A DNA stretch of 64,000 bases. It comes from Flavobacterium sp. CFS9. GTDB lineage: Bacteria > Bacteroidota > Bacteroidia > Flavobacteriales > Flavobacteriaceae. The notes beneath the pieces were generated by a model that saw nothing but the letters and a program-made list of their open reading frames with translations, was not told the origin of the DNA and ran no database searches. Position 1 is the stretch's first letter. Every line of letters begins with the position of its first letter. Both the position numbers and the translations under genes were made by a program. Location: positions 1,550,001-1,614,000 of the forward strand of contig NZ_AP031573.1 in NCBI RefSeq assembly GCF_041154745.1. The letters are read 5' to 3'. Below are positions 42,163 to 51,083 of this stretch, piece after piece.

Positions 42163-43635
42163 TTATACTTTTTCAACAGCACTATCAATTTTAACTCGAG
42201 ACCTAACATCTGTTAGAGACTGATCTGTTAAAAGTTTCCCATCTCTAAAAACTTCCTTCAATTCGCCTTGTTTCTCATCTTCCCAGGAAACATTATCGGT
42301 TAAATGATATACACCATCAACCAAATCAATTTTCATCAATCCTTTGGCTGATTTTTTAGTTCCGTCATCTGTAATTGGATCTTTAAAAATAGCTCTGCCC
42401 TCTCCGTTAACTTCTCCATAAGTCGCTTTCATTGCAAAACCAAAAGTATCTCTGGTATTGTATTGATAGGTAAACGAACCAATCCCTAAAACAACATTTG
42501 TAGAGGCAAATCCCTTCTCTTTTAATCTTTCGCAAATTTGAGTTGCTCTTGCTACTGTAATACTATCTCCATAAATAGCACCAATTTGCGGAATAAGCTC
42601 TTTATATCCTTTTGCATTAACTGTGCCTCCAAAAACATCCCAAAGCAGCTCAATTACCCCTTTTTTCTCTTCTACAGTTTTTCCGTTTGGATTACCACAA
42701 ATAATATCTACGGGATCACCACTATCAGGTCGGATCACCACTTTACCTTCTCTGGCGATTATCTCTTCTTTCAATCTTGGTAAATAATCGGTCAAAACTT
42801 TCCATAAATCCCAGGTATCCGAAACGATAGACACAATTCCTTTTGGATACACTTCAGTAACCAGTCTTTTAAACGTCTCGCACTCCCCTTCAGTTGTTCC
42901 CATACACATTACAGAGTGCTCCGTTGCCGCAACCGAACCTGCAATCAATTCGGTATCAGAATTAGCATTGTAGTATTCTTCAAAAAAGTCAATTACCGGT
43001 ATGGTATCAGAACCTGTAAAACTCAGCAAATGTCCCGCTGCAGAAGTAATTGCTGCCTCGATTCCACCCATTCCTCTCATGGAGAAATCATGCGCCTGCC
43101 AATCTACAAACTCAGGAACTGATGATGTTTCGTCGGCATATTTGTCCAGTACTTTTCGATATTCTTTTGCAATAGTAGCAGAGTTGCATGGCAGCCAGAT
43201 TACAGCAGACAATAAGGTTTCGAAATAATTAGTCAGCCAGAAAAACTCCGGAAGCGTATTGTACATCGTAAACATTGGCACTCTTAGGGGTACGCTGACA
43301 CCTTCCGGCAACGCTTTAAAAACCATCGGAATATATCCTAAGTCGTGTAAATCCTCAATATGTTTGGTTCCAACCTGATTTTCACCTAAATAATTATTGA
43401 TTCTGCGAGCGTATTTTTTAACCACCTCTTCTTTTGGCTTTTTAAAGAAATCGGTCTCAAAATCGTGAATGATATATTTTTTGATGAAATATTGCAATCC
43501 GAAGAACACCACTTCTTCTAGTCCTTCAATTCTTGATTTTCTTGGCGTCCAGTTAGAATATACTAATGTTGTTCCGTCTGGGTATTGTCTTCTGTGGTCA
43601 ACTTTGTAACCGTCGGTTAATAATAATGGGTTCAT
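42163..43635 (-). CDS. nadV: Nicotinamide phosphoribosyltransferase homologue
   Basis: A 490-residue protein matching NAMPT/NadV in length and motifs: LTDGYKVDHRRQYP at the start, YKALPEG-type 'FKALPEGVSVPLRVP', the catalytic His240 in VAATEHSVMCMG, and 'VVIRPDSGDPVDIICG' (Asp304) for the ribose-phosphate site. It would join nicotinamide with PRPP to NMN. It ends the NAD/ADP-ribose operon. In phage NARP1 systems a homologue (Namat) uses ADP-ribose pyrophosphate instead and makes NAD directly; sequence alone does not separate them here. Confidence 0.85.
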   Translation of the reverse strand: MNPLLLTDGYKVDHRRQYPDGTTLVYSNWTPRKSRIEGLEEVVFFGLQYFIKKYIIHDFETDFFKKPKEEVVKKYARRINNYLGENQVGTKHIEDLHDLGYIPMVFKALPEGVSVPLRVPMFTMYNTLPEFFWLTNYFETLLSAVIWLPCNSATIAKEYRKVLDKYADETSSVPEFVDWQAHDFSMRGMGGIEAAITSAAGHLLSFTGSDTIPVIDFFEEYYNANSDTELIAGSVAATEHSVMCMGTTEGECETFKRLVTEVYPKGIVSIVSDTWDLWKVLTDYLPRLKEEIIAREGKVVIRPDSGDPVDIICGNPNGKTVEEKKGVIELLWDVFGGTVNAKGYKELIPQIGAIYGDSITVARATQICERLKEKGFASTNVVLGIGSFTYQYNTRDTFGFAMKATYGEVNGEGRAIFKDPITDDGTKKSAKGLMKIDLVDGVYHLTDNVSWEDEKQGELKEVFRDGKLLTDQSLTDVRSRVKIDSAVEKV

Positions 43636-43659
43636 AAAATTTCTTAGTTATTTTTTCAA

Positions 43660-44391
43660 TTATTTATTTCTTCCTTTTTCATTTGGATAAAGCCCTTGTA
43701 CTATATCACTTTGCCAAAATACTTTTGTTTCCACATCAAGACCCGTTAATCTGCCATAAAAGCCAGCCCCGGTATCGACATTCCACACATTACATCCTTG
43801 CATTGGAATCTCAACATTATAATGAAGGGTTGGTGTGTGACCAATATAAATCTCATTATAAAGTAACAATCTTTTCGGATAGGAAAGCGAATTTTTTTTA
43901 ATTCTCTTATCCATTGCCAAAGCCATTTCCCACAACGTTCTATCCCACGAATAATTGCTTTGGTAATGTTCTTTCTCCGGGCCATGCATCGACGAAAAAC
44001 CGGCATGAATGAATAAATTGTTGTTTTCGTCTACAAAGTAATCTTTCATGGTATTGAAAAAATGGCGATGTTTTTCTTTTTCCGAACATTCAATATCGAC
44101 ATAACTCTCTATAGTCGATTTCCCTCCATGCAAAAACCAAATATCGTTTATAACATCATTCTCTAACCACTCCTGACACCAGACATCATGATTTCCTTTG
44201 ATAAAAATACACTGCTGTTTTTGAGATAAATCAATCAGAAAATCAATTAATTGTTTTGATTCACTCCAGCCGTCTACATAGTCTCCCAAAAAAATAAACC
44301 GATCCTTTTCTGAGCAATCAATTCTCTCTAATAACTGAATTAATGCTTTTAATCCGCCGTGAATATCCCCAAAAACAAAGGTTCTTTTCAT
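43660..44391 (-). CDS. Calcineurin-like metallophosphatase
   Basis: A 243-residue phosphatase with the family motifs GDIHGG (residue 8), GDYVDG (about 36), GNHD (about 66) and a late GHTP. These bind two metals. It resembles Ser/Thr or Ap4A-type phosphatases. In this operon a phosphate from ADP-ribose derivatives (for example ADP-ribose cyclic phosphate made by KptA) is an attractive substrate, but this is inference. Overlaps no gene; 3-base gap to the glycohydrolase gene. Confidence 0.85.
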   Translation of the reverse strand: MKRTFVFGDIHGGLKALIQLLERIDCSEKDRFIFLGDYVDGWSESKQLIDFLIDLSQKQQCIFIKGNHDVWCQEWLENDVINDIWFLHGGKSTIESYVDIECSEKEKHRHFFNTMKDYFVDENNNLFIHAGFSSMHGPEKEHYQSNYSWDRTLWEMALAMDKRIKKNSLSYPKRLLLYNEIYIGHTPTLHYNVEIPMQGCNVWNVDTGAGFYGRLTGLDVETKVFWQSDIVQGLYPNEKGRNK

Positions 44392-44394
44392 GAT

Positions 44395-45234
44395 TTAATT
44401 AAACTTATTATCGAGAGCTGCATCTAATTTTATTAGAAAGTCTTTTCCAAATGTATCGTTCTCCAAACCTTCATACAAAAATGCAGGCAGCACTTTATCA
44501 CAGTCTTTTTTGTTACTTAAAATTGCCATACACAAAGCAGCAACAGTATCAGTATCTCCGCCATAATTGATACTGGTTTTCAAGCAATCCTTCATAGAAG
44601 TCGCTTCGGAAACGATTTTAATAACCGCTTGTGTAGTTGGGTATCCATGCATATCGATTGGCGAAGTAATTTTATAGGTTTCATTCTCCTTCAGCGTTTC
44701 ATTTAAAAATGACACTAAACTCGATCCGTCACCCAAATTGTATTTAAAATAGTGAACAGCTAAAGCAATACGCTTCGCACAACTGATCCCTTCAACAGTA
44801 TAATGAGAAGTTCTTGCCTGAATTTCGCAGAAAGCCATCAACTGATCAATATCTTTTAAATATCCAATACTATAAGCCCGCATAGCAGAACCATTTCCGT
44901 TACTTCCGTTGTTGATTATCTTAATGAAATCAGAACCGTTTTTACTTGCATCAAGTGCATTGTAAACTCTATCCGAGTATCCTCTCCTTTTATCTCTGTG
45001 AAATACTTCAACAAACTTATCTGCTACTTTGATTTCGTTCCAGTTTTCCTCTTCTAATAACAATTCCGAAATTGCAATTGCCATTTGAGTGTCGTCTGTA
45101 TAGCGTTTGTAAATTTCAGTATAAAGTCCGTGTTTGTGATACTGGGTTAAATGGTTGTTCTGAGAAATAAAATCTAAATCCCGAAATTCAAAACCTGCCC
45201 CGTACGCATCACCTATTGCCGCTTCTACTATCAT
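44395..45234 (-). CDS. ADP-ribosylglycohydrolase (DraG/ARH type)
   Basis: A 279-residue protein with the DraG-type metal motifs: IGDAYGAGFEF, YTDDTQMAIA, NGNGSAMRAYSIG and GGDTDTVAALCMA. ARH enzymes remove ADP-ribose from arginine or other residues. The N-terminus begins MIVEAAIGDAYG, so the start is right for the family. It is the second ARH domain in the operon (the other is fused to a macrodomain). Confidence 0.9.
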   Translation of the reverse strand: MIVEAAIGDAYGAGFEFRDLDFISQNNHLTQYHKHGLYTEIYKRYTDDTQMAIAISELLLEEENWNEIKVADKFVEVFHRDKRRGYSDRVYNALDASKNGSDFIKIINNGSNGNGSAMRAYSIGYLKDIDQLMAFCEIQARTSHYTVEGISCAKRIALAVHYFKYNLGDGSSLVSFLNETLKENETYKITSPIDMHGYPTTQAVIKIVSEATSMKDCLKTSINYGGDTDTVAALCMAILSNKKDCDKVLPAFLYEGLENDTFGKDFLIKLDAALDNKFN

Positions 45235-45297
45235 AATTGGTTATTCTCAAATAATTAAAATGTTGCTTCTCACATCCCACATTTCACATTTTACATC

Positions 45298-45852
45298 CTA
45301 CATTCTAAACTCTATATACTTTGCCGGAACTTCATCTGTAAGCCAAACATTATTCTCAGACAAATAGAATTTAAATCCGTCCCGATGCATACTGCCGCTT
45401 CTTACGGTTAAAATTTGCGGAGCTCCGCGCCTGCTTCCTACCGTTACTGCGGTTTCTTTGTCTTTAGAAAGATGCACATGCTGACGACTCATTTTTTTCA
45501 AACCTTCCTTCTGAATGCTTTCCATAAACTTCCCAACCGTTCCGTGGTATAAATATTCCGGCGGATCCGTTTCACTCAAATTTAATTCAACAGAAATGGA
45601 ATGTCCCTGACTTGCTCTGATCCTTGTTTTGTCATCATTAAAAGCAAATCGTTTTTTATCGTTGTTTTCTACTACGTAATCTAAAAGTTCAGCCGTCATC
45701 TGACTTTGGCTTCCGTTTTTATTACATTTTATAATTAACTCTTCAACATCTGCCCAGCCATTTTCGTCTAACTTAATACCAATGGTTTCGGGTGAATGCC
45801 TAAGCACCAGACTTAAAAATTTACTGACGCTTTTTGCTATTCTTTCATTCAT
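45298..45852 (-). CDS. kptA: RNA 2'-phosphotransferase (Tpt1/KptA)
   Basis: A 184-residue protein with the KptA signature: LSLVLRHSPETIGIKLDENG, LYHGTVGKFM, SRQHVHLSKDKETA and FYLSENNVWLTDEVPA. KptA moves an internal 2'-phosphate from RNA to NAD and gives ADP-ribose 1"-2"-cyclic phosphate; some members also ADP-ribosylate RNA or DNA ends. Bacteria usually have no tRNA splicing that needs it, so its substrate is open. 5 bases after the macrodomain gene. Confidence 0.95.
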   Translation of the reverse strand: MNERIAKSVSKFLSLVLRHSPETIGIKLDENGWADVEELIIKCNKNGSQSQMTAELLDYVVENNDKKRFAFNDDKTRIRASQGHSISVELNLSETDPPEYLYHGTVGKFMESIQKEGLKKMSRQHVHLSKDKETAVTVGSRRGAPQILTVRSGSMHRDGFKFYLSENNVWLTDEVPAKYIEFRM

Positions 45853-45857
45853 GATTT

Positions 45858-47312
45858 TTAATTTTTTAACTTTAAAGACAATCGTTCACACAAATCATCA
45901 ATATCGTTTTTTCTTGCTACTCCCAAAATCCACTTTTGAGGAATGTTGTCAATTCCATAATAAATACCCGCCAAACCTCCTGTGATAGCAGCAGTTGTAT
46001 CGGTATCTCCGCCTAAGTTTACAGCTTTTAAAACGGTTTTCTCGTAGGAATTCCAATTTAAAAAACACCATAAACTAGCTTCTAAACTATGAAGAACATA
46101 ACCTGACGAATGAATTTCATTTTCGGGATATTCTGCTATATTATTTTTTAAAATCCTATCAAACAATTGAAGCTCCAGAGGATTAAATTTCTTATCTCGT
46201 AAAAAGTCAGCGACAACATCCTGCATCCTTCTATATGCTTCTGTGTTATCAGTGGCTTTCAAAAGTTCTAAGCAATAAACAACGTAAATAAAACAGGCAA
46301 ATCCTGATCTAAAATGGGCATGGGTAATAGACGAGACTTCTTTTACTTTTTTATAAATGTCTTCAATATCTTTTTCGTTTTTAAGATAAAAAGCTAAAGG
46401 TAAGATTCTCATCAAAGAACCATTTCCGTTATCTTTTTCTTCAAAACCACCACATAATTCGGGTTCATGTCCTTTCCCAATATTATGAATTGCATTTCTG
46501 GTTGCTATTCCAATATCAAAAACTTTCCCGTGTGGCGTCCATAATTCTGTGTTATAACATTTTACAAAATTTCTTGCAATATCAGATAAATCATAACCAT
46601 TGCACAAACTTTCTGCTAAACAAAAAGCTAGAGAACTATCATCACTCCATGTTCCTGCTGGCTGGTAATGTGTTCCAAAACCTATCATTTCAGAAACAGG
46701 ATTTTCTTTTAAATCAGATCTAGAGTAAAACTCTACAGGAACGCCTAAAGCATCGCCAACAGCCAATCCAAATAAACCTGATTTAATTTTATAATTGAAA
46801 TCATCTTCTATTATATCATTATAAATTTTGAAATTCTCTTCATCAAAACAAACAAAAACAATTTTTTCGAATTGATTTTTTGATTCAAAATTATCGATCA
46901 CATTAATCGCAATTTCCGCCGCCAAATCTTTTGGAAACTTATAGATACCAGTGCTTATATTAGGGAAAGCAATTGTTTTTATATTATTTATAACCGCCAA
47001 TTCTAAAACACTCAAATAACAATTTTGCAACAATTCAACTTCCAGACTTTTACCTCCATTCCAAACAGGTCCAACAGTATGAATCACATATTTTGAAGGC
47101 AAATTACCCGCTGTTGTTAGTACAGCATCGCCAACTTTACAGCCGCCTTGTTTATTTCGAATTTGAATACATTCCTCTAAAATGGCTTTTCCTCCTTTTC
47201 TGTGAATAGCCCCATCAACTCCACCACCGCCTAATAAAGAAGTATTCGCTGCGTTTACAATTGCGTCAATCTGAATTTCAGTGATATCTCCTTTTAGAAT
47301 TTCTATTTTCAT
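45858..47312 (-). CDS. Macrodomain fused to ADP-ribosylglycohydrolase
   Basis: A 484-residue two-domain protein. Residues 1 to about 170 are a macrodomain: [20 protein letters not shown] and [12 protein letters not shown] bind ADP-ribose. From about 178 an ARH domain follows with [45 protein letters not shown] and [14 protein letters not shown]. The fusion links two ways to remove ADP-ribose. It could reverse glutamate- or nucleic-acid-linked ADP-ribose. Middle of the NAD operon. Confidence 0.92.
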   Translation of the reverse strand: MKIEILKGDITEIQIDAIVNAANTSLLGGGGVDGAIHRKGGKAILEECIQIRNKQGGCKVGDAVLTTAGNLPSKYVIHTVGPVWNGGKSLEVELLQNCYLSVLELAVINNIKTIAFPNISTGIYKFPKDLAAEIAINVIDNFESKNQFEKIVFVCFDEENFKIYNDIIEDDFNYKIKSGLFGLAVGDALGVPVEFYSRSDLKENPVSEMIGFGTHYQPAGTWSDDSSLAFCLAESLCNGYDLSDIARNFVKCYNTELWTPHGKVFDIGIATRNAIHNIGKGHEPELCGGFEEKDNGNGSLMRILPLAFYLKNEKDIEDIYKKVKEVSSITHAHFRSGFACFIYVVYCLELLKATDNTEAYRRMQDVVADFLRDKKFNPLELQLFDRILKNNIAEYPENEIHSSGYVLHSLEASLWCFLNWNSYEKTVLKAVNLGGDTDTTAAITGGLAGIYYGIDNIPQKWILGVARKNDIDDLCERLSLKLKN

Positions 47313-47321
47313 AACCTACCA

Positions 47322-47849
47322 TTATCTCAATTCATCCCTAACTTCCATCAAAGCAAAACCTAATAAGTTAAGCCCTTTCCACTTTTCAGGATTCAGAACA
47401 TCTTTGTGATCACCTGCCATTCCAATTCCCCAAATTGCATCTACGGGACTTGCTTCTACTATAACTCTATCTTTTGTATTTAGCAAAAAAGCTTTTAGTT
47501 CTTGATTTTGACTGAATTTATGATAATTGCCTTCTTTCACAATGTCAAATCTAGCAGCTAACCAAATTGCATCATTGTAATTTTTAACCTGACGGCCTAA
47601 TTTTTTAGCTTCGGCAGGAGAATTAGCTTTAATAATTTTTGCTAAAACTTCATTATCGTTAAACAATTCTGCTTTTTTTGCCATCATCCAGTGTTCGGCA
47701 GTTTTGTACGTCACGCCATTTACTTTAAAAGAACTTAACCACCACTGACTAAAGCAGGTTTTGGTAATCGTTCCGTCTTTACTAGGCTGATGTCCCCAGA
47801 AAAATAAAAACTTACTTTCCGGAGCTATGGTATCTATATTGTATTTCAT
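47322..47849 (-). CDS. NADAR domain protein (YbiA-like)
   Basis: A 175-residue protein with the NADAR pattern: FLFFWGHQP at the start, WWLSSFKVNGVTYKTAEHWM, LGRQVKNYNDAIWLAAR, and VDAIWGIGMAGD. NADAR proteins remove N-glycosidic ADP-ribose-type groups; some reverse guanine ADP-ribosylation in DNA. Lies 9 bases before the macrodomain gene. The preceding gap carries a 19-bp inverted repeat. Confidence 0.92.
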   Translation of the reverse strand: MKYNIDTIAPESKFLFFWGHQPSKDGTITKTCFSQWWLSSFKVNGVTYKTAEHWMMAKKAELFNDNEVLAKIIKANSPAEAKKLGRQVKNYNDAIWLAARFDIVKEGNYHKFSQNQELKAFLLNTKDRVIVEASPVDAIWGIGMAGDHKDVLNPEKWKGLNLLGFALMEVRDELR

Positions 47850-47897
47850 GTTTTTTGTTATTGAAACAAAGAAGCGAGTTCTCTGTTATTTTTTTTC

Positions 47898-47950
47898 AAG
47901 TTTCAGGTTTTAGGTTCCCTATATAACTTGAAACCTGAAACCTGAAACTT
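47898..47950. repeat. Long inverted repeat between prs and NADAR genes
   Basis: Arms 47898-47916 and 47932-47950 (19 bp, one mismatch) are built from the words GTTTCAGG / CCTGAAAC with a 15-base loop. It would form a strong hairpin in the operon mRNA and may lower expression downstream or mark a processing site. Resembles other simple-sequence palindromes at 54504 and 56124. Confidence 0.7.
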
Positions 47951-47951
47951 T

Positions 47952-48785
47952 TCAAATTAATTGATCCAATCCAATCACCTGAACGCTTTCGCCTTCAAAA
48001 TCTTTTACTGAATTGGTGATAAAAATGGCATCGAAACAATCCAAAACTTCGAAACCTTTATTGAAAATTCCGTGGCTTACTGCTAAGTATAATTTTCCGG
48101 CATTTTTCTTTTTTAATTCTTCAGCTAATCCGACGAAAGTTCCTCCTCCATCGCAAATATCATCTACAATTAAACAGTCCATTCCGTTTAAATCGTCTTC
48201 ATATACTTTAAAACCAGACAATCTTCCGGTTTTTACGTCACGGCTTTTACTGCATTCTACTACTTCGATTCCGCCAAGAAATTCAGAAACTTTGTAGATT
48301 TTCTTTAAAGCACCGCCATCCGGAGAAATTAATTTTACGTTTTCGCCAATTACTTTCAAAACTTCCGCGATAAAAGTATGATTCGGGATCACTTCACAAT
48401 GGTTTACTAAGGCCGGAGTCACTTCAGAATGCGCATCAAAAACAAATACTTTATTCAACTGAAGCGTATTAATGATATCGGCATATACTTTTACAGATAA
48501 CGATTCGCCTTTAATCATCACACGATCCTGTCTGGCTGCCGGGAAATATGGAATAAAAAGATCGATTACTTTAACTTCCATTCTGCGCAATGCATCTACT
48601 GTGATGCACAACAGACCTAAATCGTTGAATGAATTTAATCGATGGGTAATGGTTACTTTTTGTGTAGGATCAAAATCAGGACTGATTTTAATATGAGGTT
48701 CTCCTCCTGAAAATGTGAAACTTTGAAATTTGATTTCTTCCTTATTAAGAATTGGAGTGAATTTTGGGTCTAAATTAAGTATCAT
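47952..48785 (-). CDS. prs: Ribose-phosphate pyrophosphokinase homologue (short Prs)
   Basis: A 277-residue protein, shorter than usual Prs (about 310). It has FSGGEPHIKI near residue 25, YFPAARQDRVMIKGESLSVK (about 80-99), VFDAHS (115-120) and the PRPP loop CLIVDDICDGGGTF (about 204-217). It makes PRPP for NAD salvage from ribose-5-phosphate. It heads the operon under the palindromic operators. Given ADP-ribose genes downstream, ADP-ribose pyrophosphate synthesis (Adps-like) is an alternative. Confidence 0.85.
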   Translation of the reverse strand: MILNLDPKFTPILNKEEIKFQSFTFSGGEPHIKISPDFDPTQKVTITHRLNSFNDLGLLCITVDALRRMEVKVIDLFIPYFPAARQDRVMIKGESLSVKVYADIINTLQLNKVFVFDAHSEVTPALVNHCEVIPNHTFIAEVLKVIGENVKLISPDGGALKKIYKVSEFLGGIEVVECSKSRDVKTGRLSGFKVYEDDLNGMDCLIVDDICDGGGTFVGLAEELKKKNAGKLYLAVSHGIFNKGFEVLDCFDAIFITNSVKDFEGESVQVIGLDQLI

Positions 48786-48797
48786 AGTTTTTTTTAG

Positions 48798-48870
48798 TTT
48801 GCGTTAATTATACGCAAATATAGAGCAATATATTTATTAAACAATTTATTTTGTGTAAAATTTACGCAAA
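48798..48870 (-). promoter_or_regulatory. Promoter of the NAD/ADP-ribose operon with two palindromic operators
   Basis: On the minus strand TTG (48844-48842), 19 bases, TATATTTG (48822-48815) fits the Bacteroidota promoter. Directly overlapping the -7 box is a 21-bp palindrome with arms TTTGCGT / ACGCAAA (48798-48818). A second copy with one arm change (48850-48870) overlaps the end of the nrtR gene, centres 52 bp apart, about five helical turns. These are likely NrtR sites. Confidence 0.75.
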
Positions 48871-49554
48871 CTTTATTTCGAAGTGAAAGCCTTTTCCTTT
48901 TAACTCTTTGTATTTCAGATAATTGAACTTAAAAAGTTTAGCCGGGCGGCCGCTTTTTATAGGTGAAAAATGATCAGTTTGATCTAAAAAGCCGTAACTG
49001 AGTATCTTCTTTCTGAAATTTCGACGGTCTATTTCTTTCTCCAAAATAGTACAGTACAGATTTTCGAGGTCTGAAAATAAAAATTCCTGAGGAAGCAAAT
49101 CGAAACCAACCGGTTCATAAGTCAGTTTTGCTTTTAGTCTTGCTAATGCAGTTTTTACAATTAAATTATGATCGAATGCCAGATCGGGAATCTCATCTAT
49201 TTTGAACCATTGTACGCGTTCGGCATCAGTATCCGCTTTAATTTCGAGTCCGGAAGCATCAACTAAAGCATAGTAAGCCACCGAAATTACGCGATTTCTG
49301 GAATCTCTCTTAATATCATCTCCAAAAGTATACAGCTGCTCCATAAAAGTAAGCTGAACGCTGGTCTCTTCGTGCAGCTCTCTAATCACAGCATCACTTA
49401 AAGATTCGTCCTGTTTTACTAATCCACCCGGTAAAGCCCAATACTTATCTGCAGAACCAAACTTTTGCTCAATTAAAAGCACATACAAACTGTTGTTCTT
49501 ATATCCAAACACAATGGCATCAACCGCAATTCGAATATTTTGAAAATTTTCCAT
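48862..49554 (-). CDS. nrtR: NrtR-type Nudix-HTH regulator of NAD metabolism
   Basis: A 230-residue protein: an N-terminal Nudix-like domain (Nudix box at about 43-65, GGLVKQDESL and VIRELHEETS, with intact REL..EE) and a C-terminal winged helix ending with 'PIKSGRPAKLFKFNYLKY', characteristic of NrtR. NrtR represses NAD genes and is released by ADP-ribose-type ligands. It precedes the operon; the box keeps its catalytic residues, so hydrolase activity is possible. Confidence 0.9.
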   Translation of the reverse strand: MENFQNIRIAVDAIVFGYKNNSLYVLLIEQKFGSADKYWALPGGLVKQDESLSDAVIRELHEETSVQLTFMEQLYTFGDDIKRDSRNRVISVAYYALVDASGLEIKADTDAERVQWFKIDEIPDLAFDHNLIVKTALARLKAKLTYEPVGFDLLPQEFLFSDLENLYCTILEKEIDRRNFRKKILSYGFLDQTDHFSPIKSGRPAKLFKFNYLKYKELKGKGFHFEIKFA

Positions 49555-49669
49555 ATTTTAAAACTCCTATCTTACAAATATAACGAATGAGAGCCAATTT
49601 TATAATCTATCACATCAGCAATAAATTATAAAATTGACTCTCATCAATATTCTATTTCTTTTGGCCTGC

Positions 49670-50026
49670 CTAGTTTATTGTTACGGTTCTCTTTGGAATA
49701 GAAGTACAGTTTGCACCATCTTTTGCAACTGTAACCTCTGCTTTAACTTCATAAGTTCCTGCTGCCGGATAAAGATGTGTAATATCTTTACCCGTTCCGG
49801 TAGTCCCGTCGCCAAATGTCCAATTTACACTAACTAAAGTTCCGGTTCCACTATATCCAACTGAATAGTTCATTAATTTTGGATTAGTAGCATCAGTTGA
49901 ATTATGTAGTTTTACAAAAATTGCTTCTGTAAGGCAATCTGCGATCTCATCTTCTTCACGTTTAGTACAGGAATTAACCGTATACAACACGAGAGCAACC
50001 ATTATAATAGATACTAACTTTTTCAT
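49670..50026 (-). CDS. PKD-domain lipoprotein
   Basis: A 118-residue exported lipoprotein: signal with lipobox Val-Asn-Ser-Cys (Cys20). The mature part is a PKD domain with VSVNWTFGDGTTGTGKDITH and YPAAGTYEVKAEVTV, the W.FGDG...Y...G.Y.V pattern. PKD domains mediate surface protein or sugar contacts. No enzymatic domain. Confidence 0.85.
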   Translation of the reverse strand: MKKLVSIIMVALVLYTVNSCTKREEDEIADCLTEAIFVKLHNSTDATNPKLMNYSVGYSGTGTLVSVNWTFGDGTTGTGKDITHLYPAAGTYEVKAEVTVAKDGANCTSIPKRTVTIN

Positions 50027-50092
50027 TTTTAAAATATTAAGAATTTATTTATCAAAAATATTTCATAAAAAGACAGAAAACAATGATTTTCA

Positions 50093-50998
50093 TCATAATC
50101 GGTTACCAAAAAATAATTTTAACTCTTTGGAAATAATTTCAAAAAACGAATTCAAATTGTTGTTTTTAGCGGTCAATACATACACATACTCTTCCGGCAC
50201 ATGAAAACTATTCCACAATAACTGCAATTTATTCTCTTTAATATATTTTCTCGCATTACAATTCCAGGTTATCGCTACTCCTTCATTGTCCGCCAACATC
50301 CTTAACATCTCAGATTCGGATGGAATAATATAATTCGGAACCATCGATGGGCGCTTTTTATTAAAAGCATGCAGCCAAAATAATTTTATATGTGGAATTC
50401 TGGCATCGTGACTGTACCATTTTTGCTCATTGAGCCACTGCTCTACTGCTGTATAATTATCTGATTTTAGTTTCTGACGAAATTCTGTTCCATCCAAACG
50501 TACCGGAGCCACCATGATCAGCTTAATTTTTCCAACAATTTCGTAGACCGTATCAAAGGTGTCAAATCTTTTTGTGGTGATTGCAAAATCCAGTTTTTTA
50601 GCATCTACCAACTCAAAAAGCACATCATTTTCTGCAAAAGTAAAATCGATCAAATCAAATTTAGCGATCAGGAGGTTTCCAATACAATTAAAAAGATTTT
50701 TGGAGATCCCAACAGAAATTAACCGATTGGCATCTTCCGCTTTTGCCCGAAAACTGCTTTCTACATTTTCAAGCCGATCCAGCGCATCTATGATTAAATT
50801 ATTCAGTAACTTAGCGTATTCCGTTGGTTCTACGCCTTTTGACTTTCGATTGAACAATTTATTTCCAACATGTGCTTCCAGCATAGAGATTTGCTGGCTC
50901 ACCGCAGGCTGACTCATAAATAACTCTTTTGCAGCGATAGAAAAATTCCCGTTTTTATATACAGCCTTAAAGGTTCTGTACCACTCCAGACTCACCAT
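50093..50998 (-). CDS. LysR family transcriptional regulator
   Basis: A 301-residue protein: N-terminal HTH (YKNGNFSIAAKELFMSQPAVSQQISMLE, seen in parts at about residues 14-41) and a C-terminal ligand domain. It is divergent from the DJ-1-like gene with 85 bases between, so it probably controls that gene and possibly the dehydrogenase after it. Confidence 0.88.
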   Translation of the reverse strand: MVSLEWYRTFKAVYKNGNFSIAAKELFMSQPAVSQQISMLEAHVGNKLFNRKSKGVEPTEYAKLLNNLIIDALDRLENVESSFRAKAEDANRLISVGISKNLFNCIGNLLIAKFDLIDFTFAENDVLFELVDAKKLDFAITTKRFDTFDTVYEIVGKIKLIMVAPVRLDGTEFRQKLKSDNYTAVEQWLNEQKWYSHDARIPHIKLFWLHAFNKKRPSMVPNYIIPSESEMLRMLADNEGVAITWNCNARKYIKENKLQLLWNSFHVPEEYVYVLTAKNNNLNSFFEIISKELKLFFGNRL

Positions 50999-51083
50999 GA
51001 CATAAATATATTTATAACAAACATAGTTTATTTTATTTTTACTGATATCACTTTAGCCGTAAATTTGATCAAAATTTAAACTT

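Noticed and set aside
42163..49554. NAD/ADP-ribose island as part of the prophage or another mobile element
   Set aside because: It is more than 11 kb from the prophage end, with housekeeping genes between, and no integrase, transposase or flanking repeat was seen.
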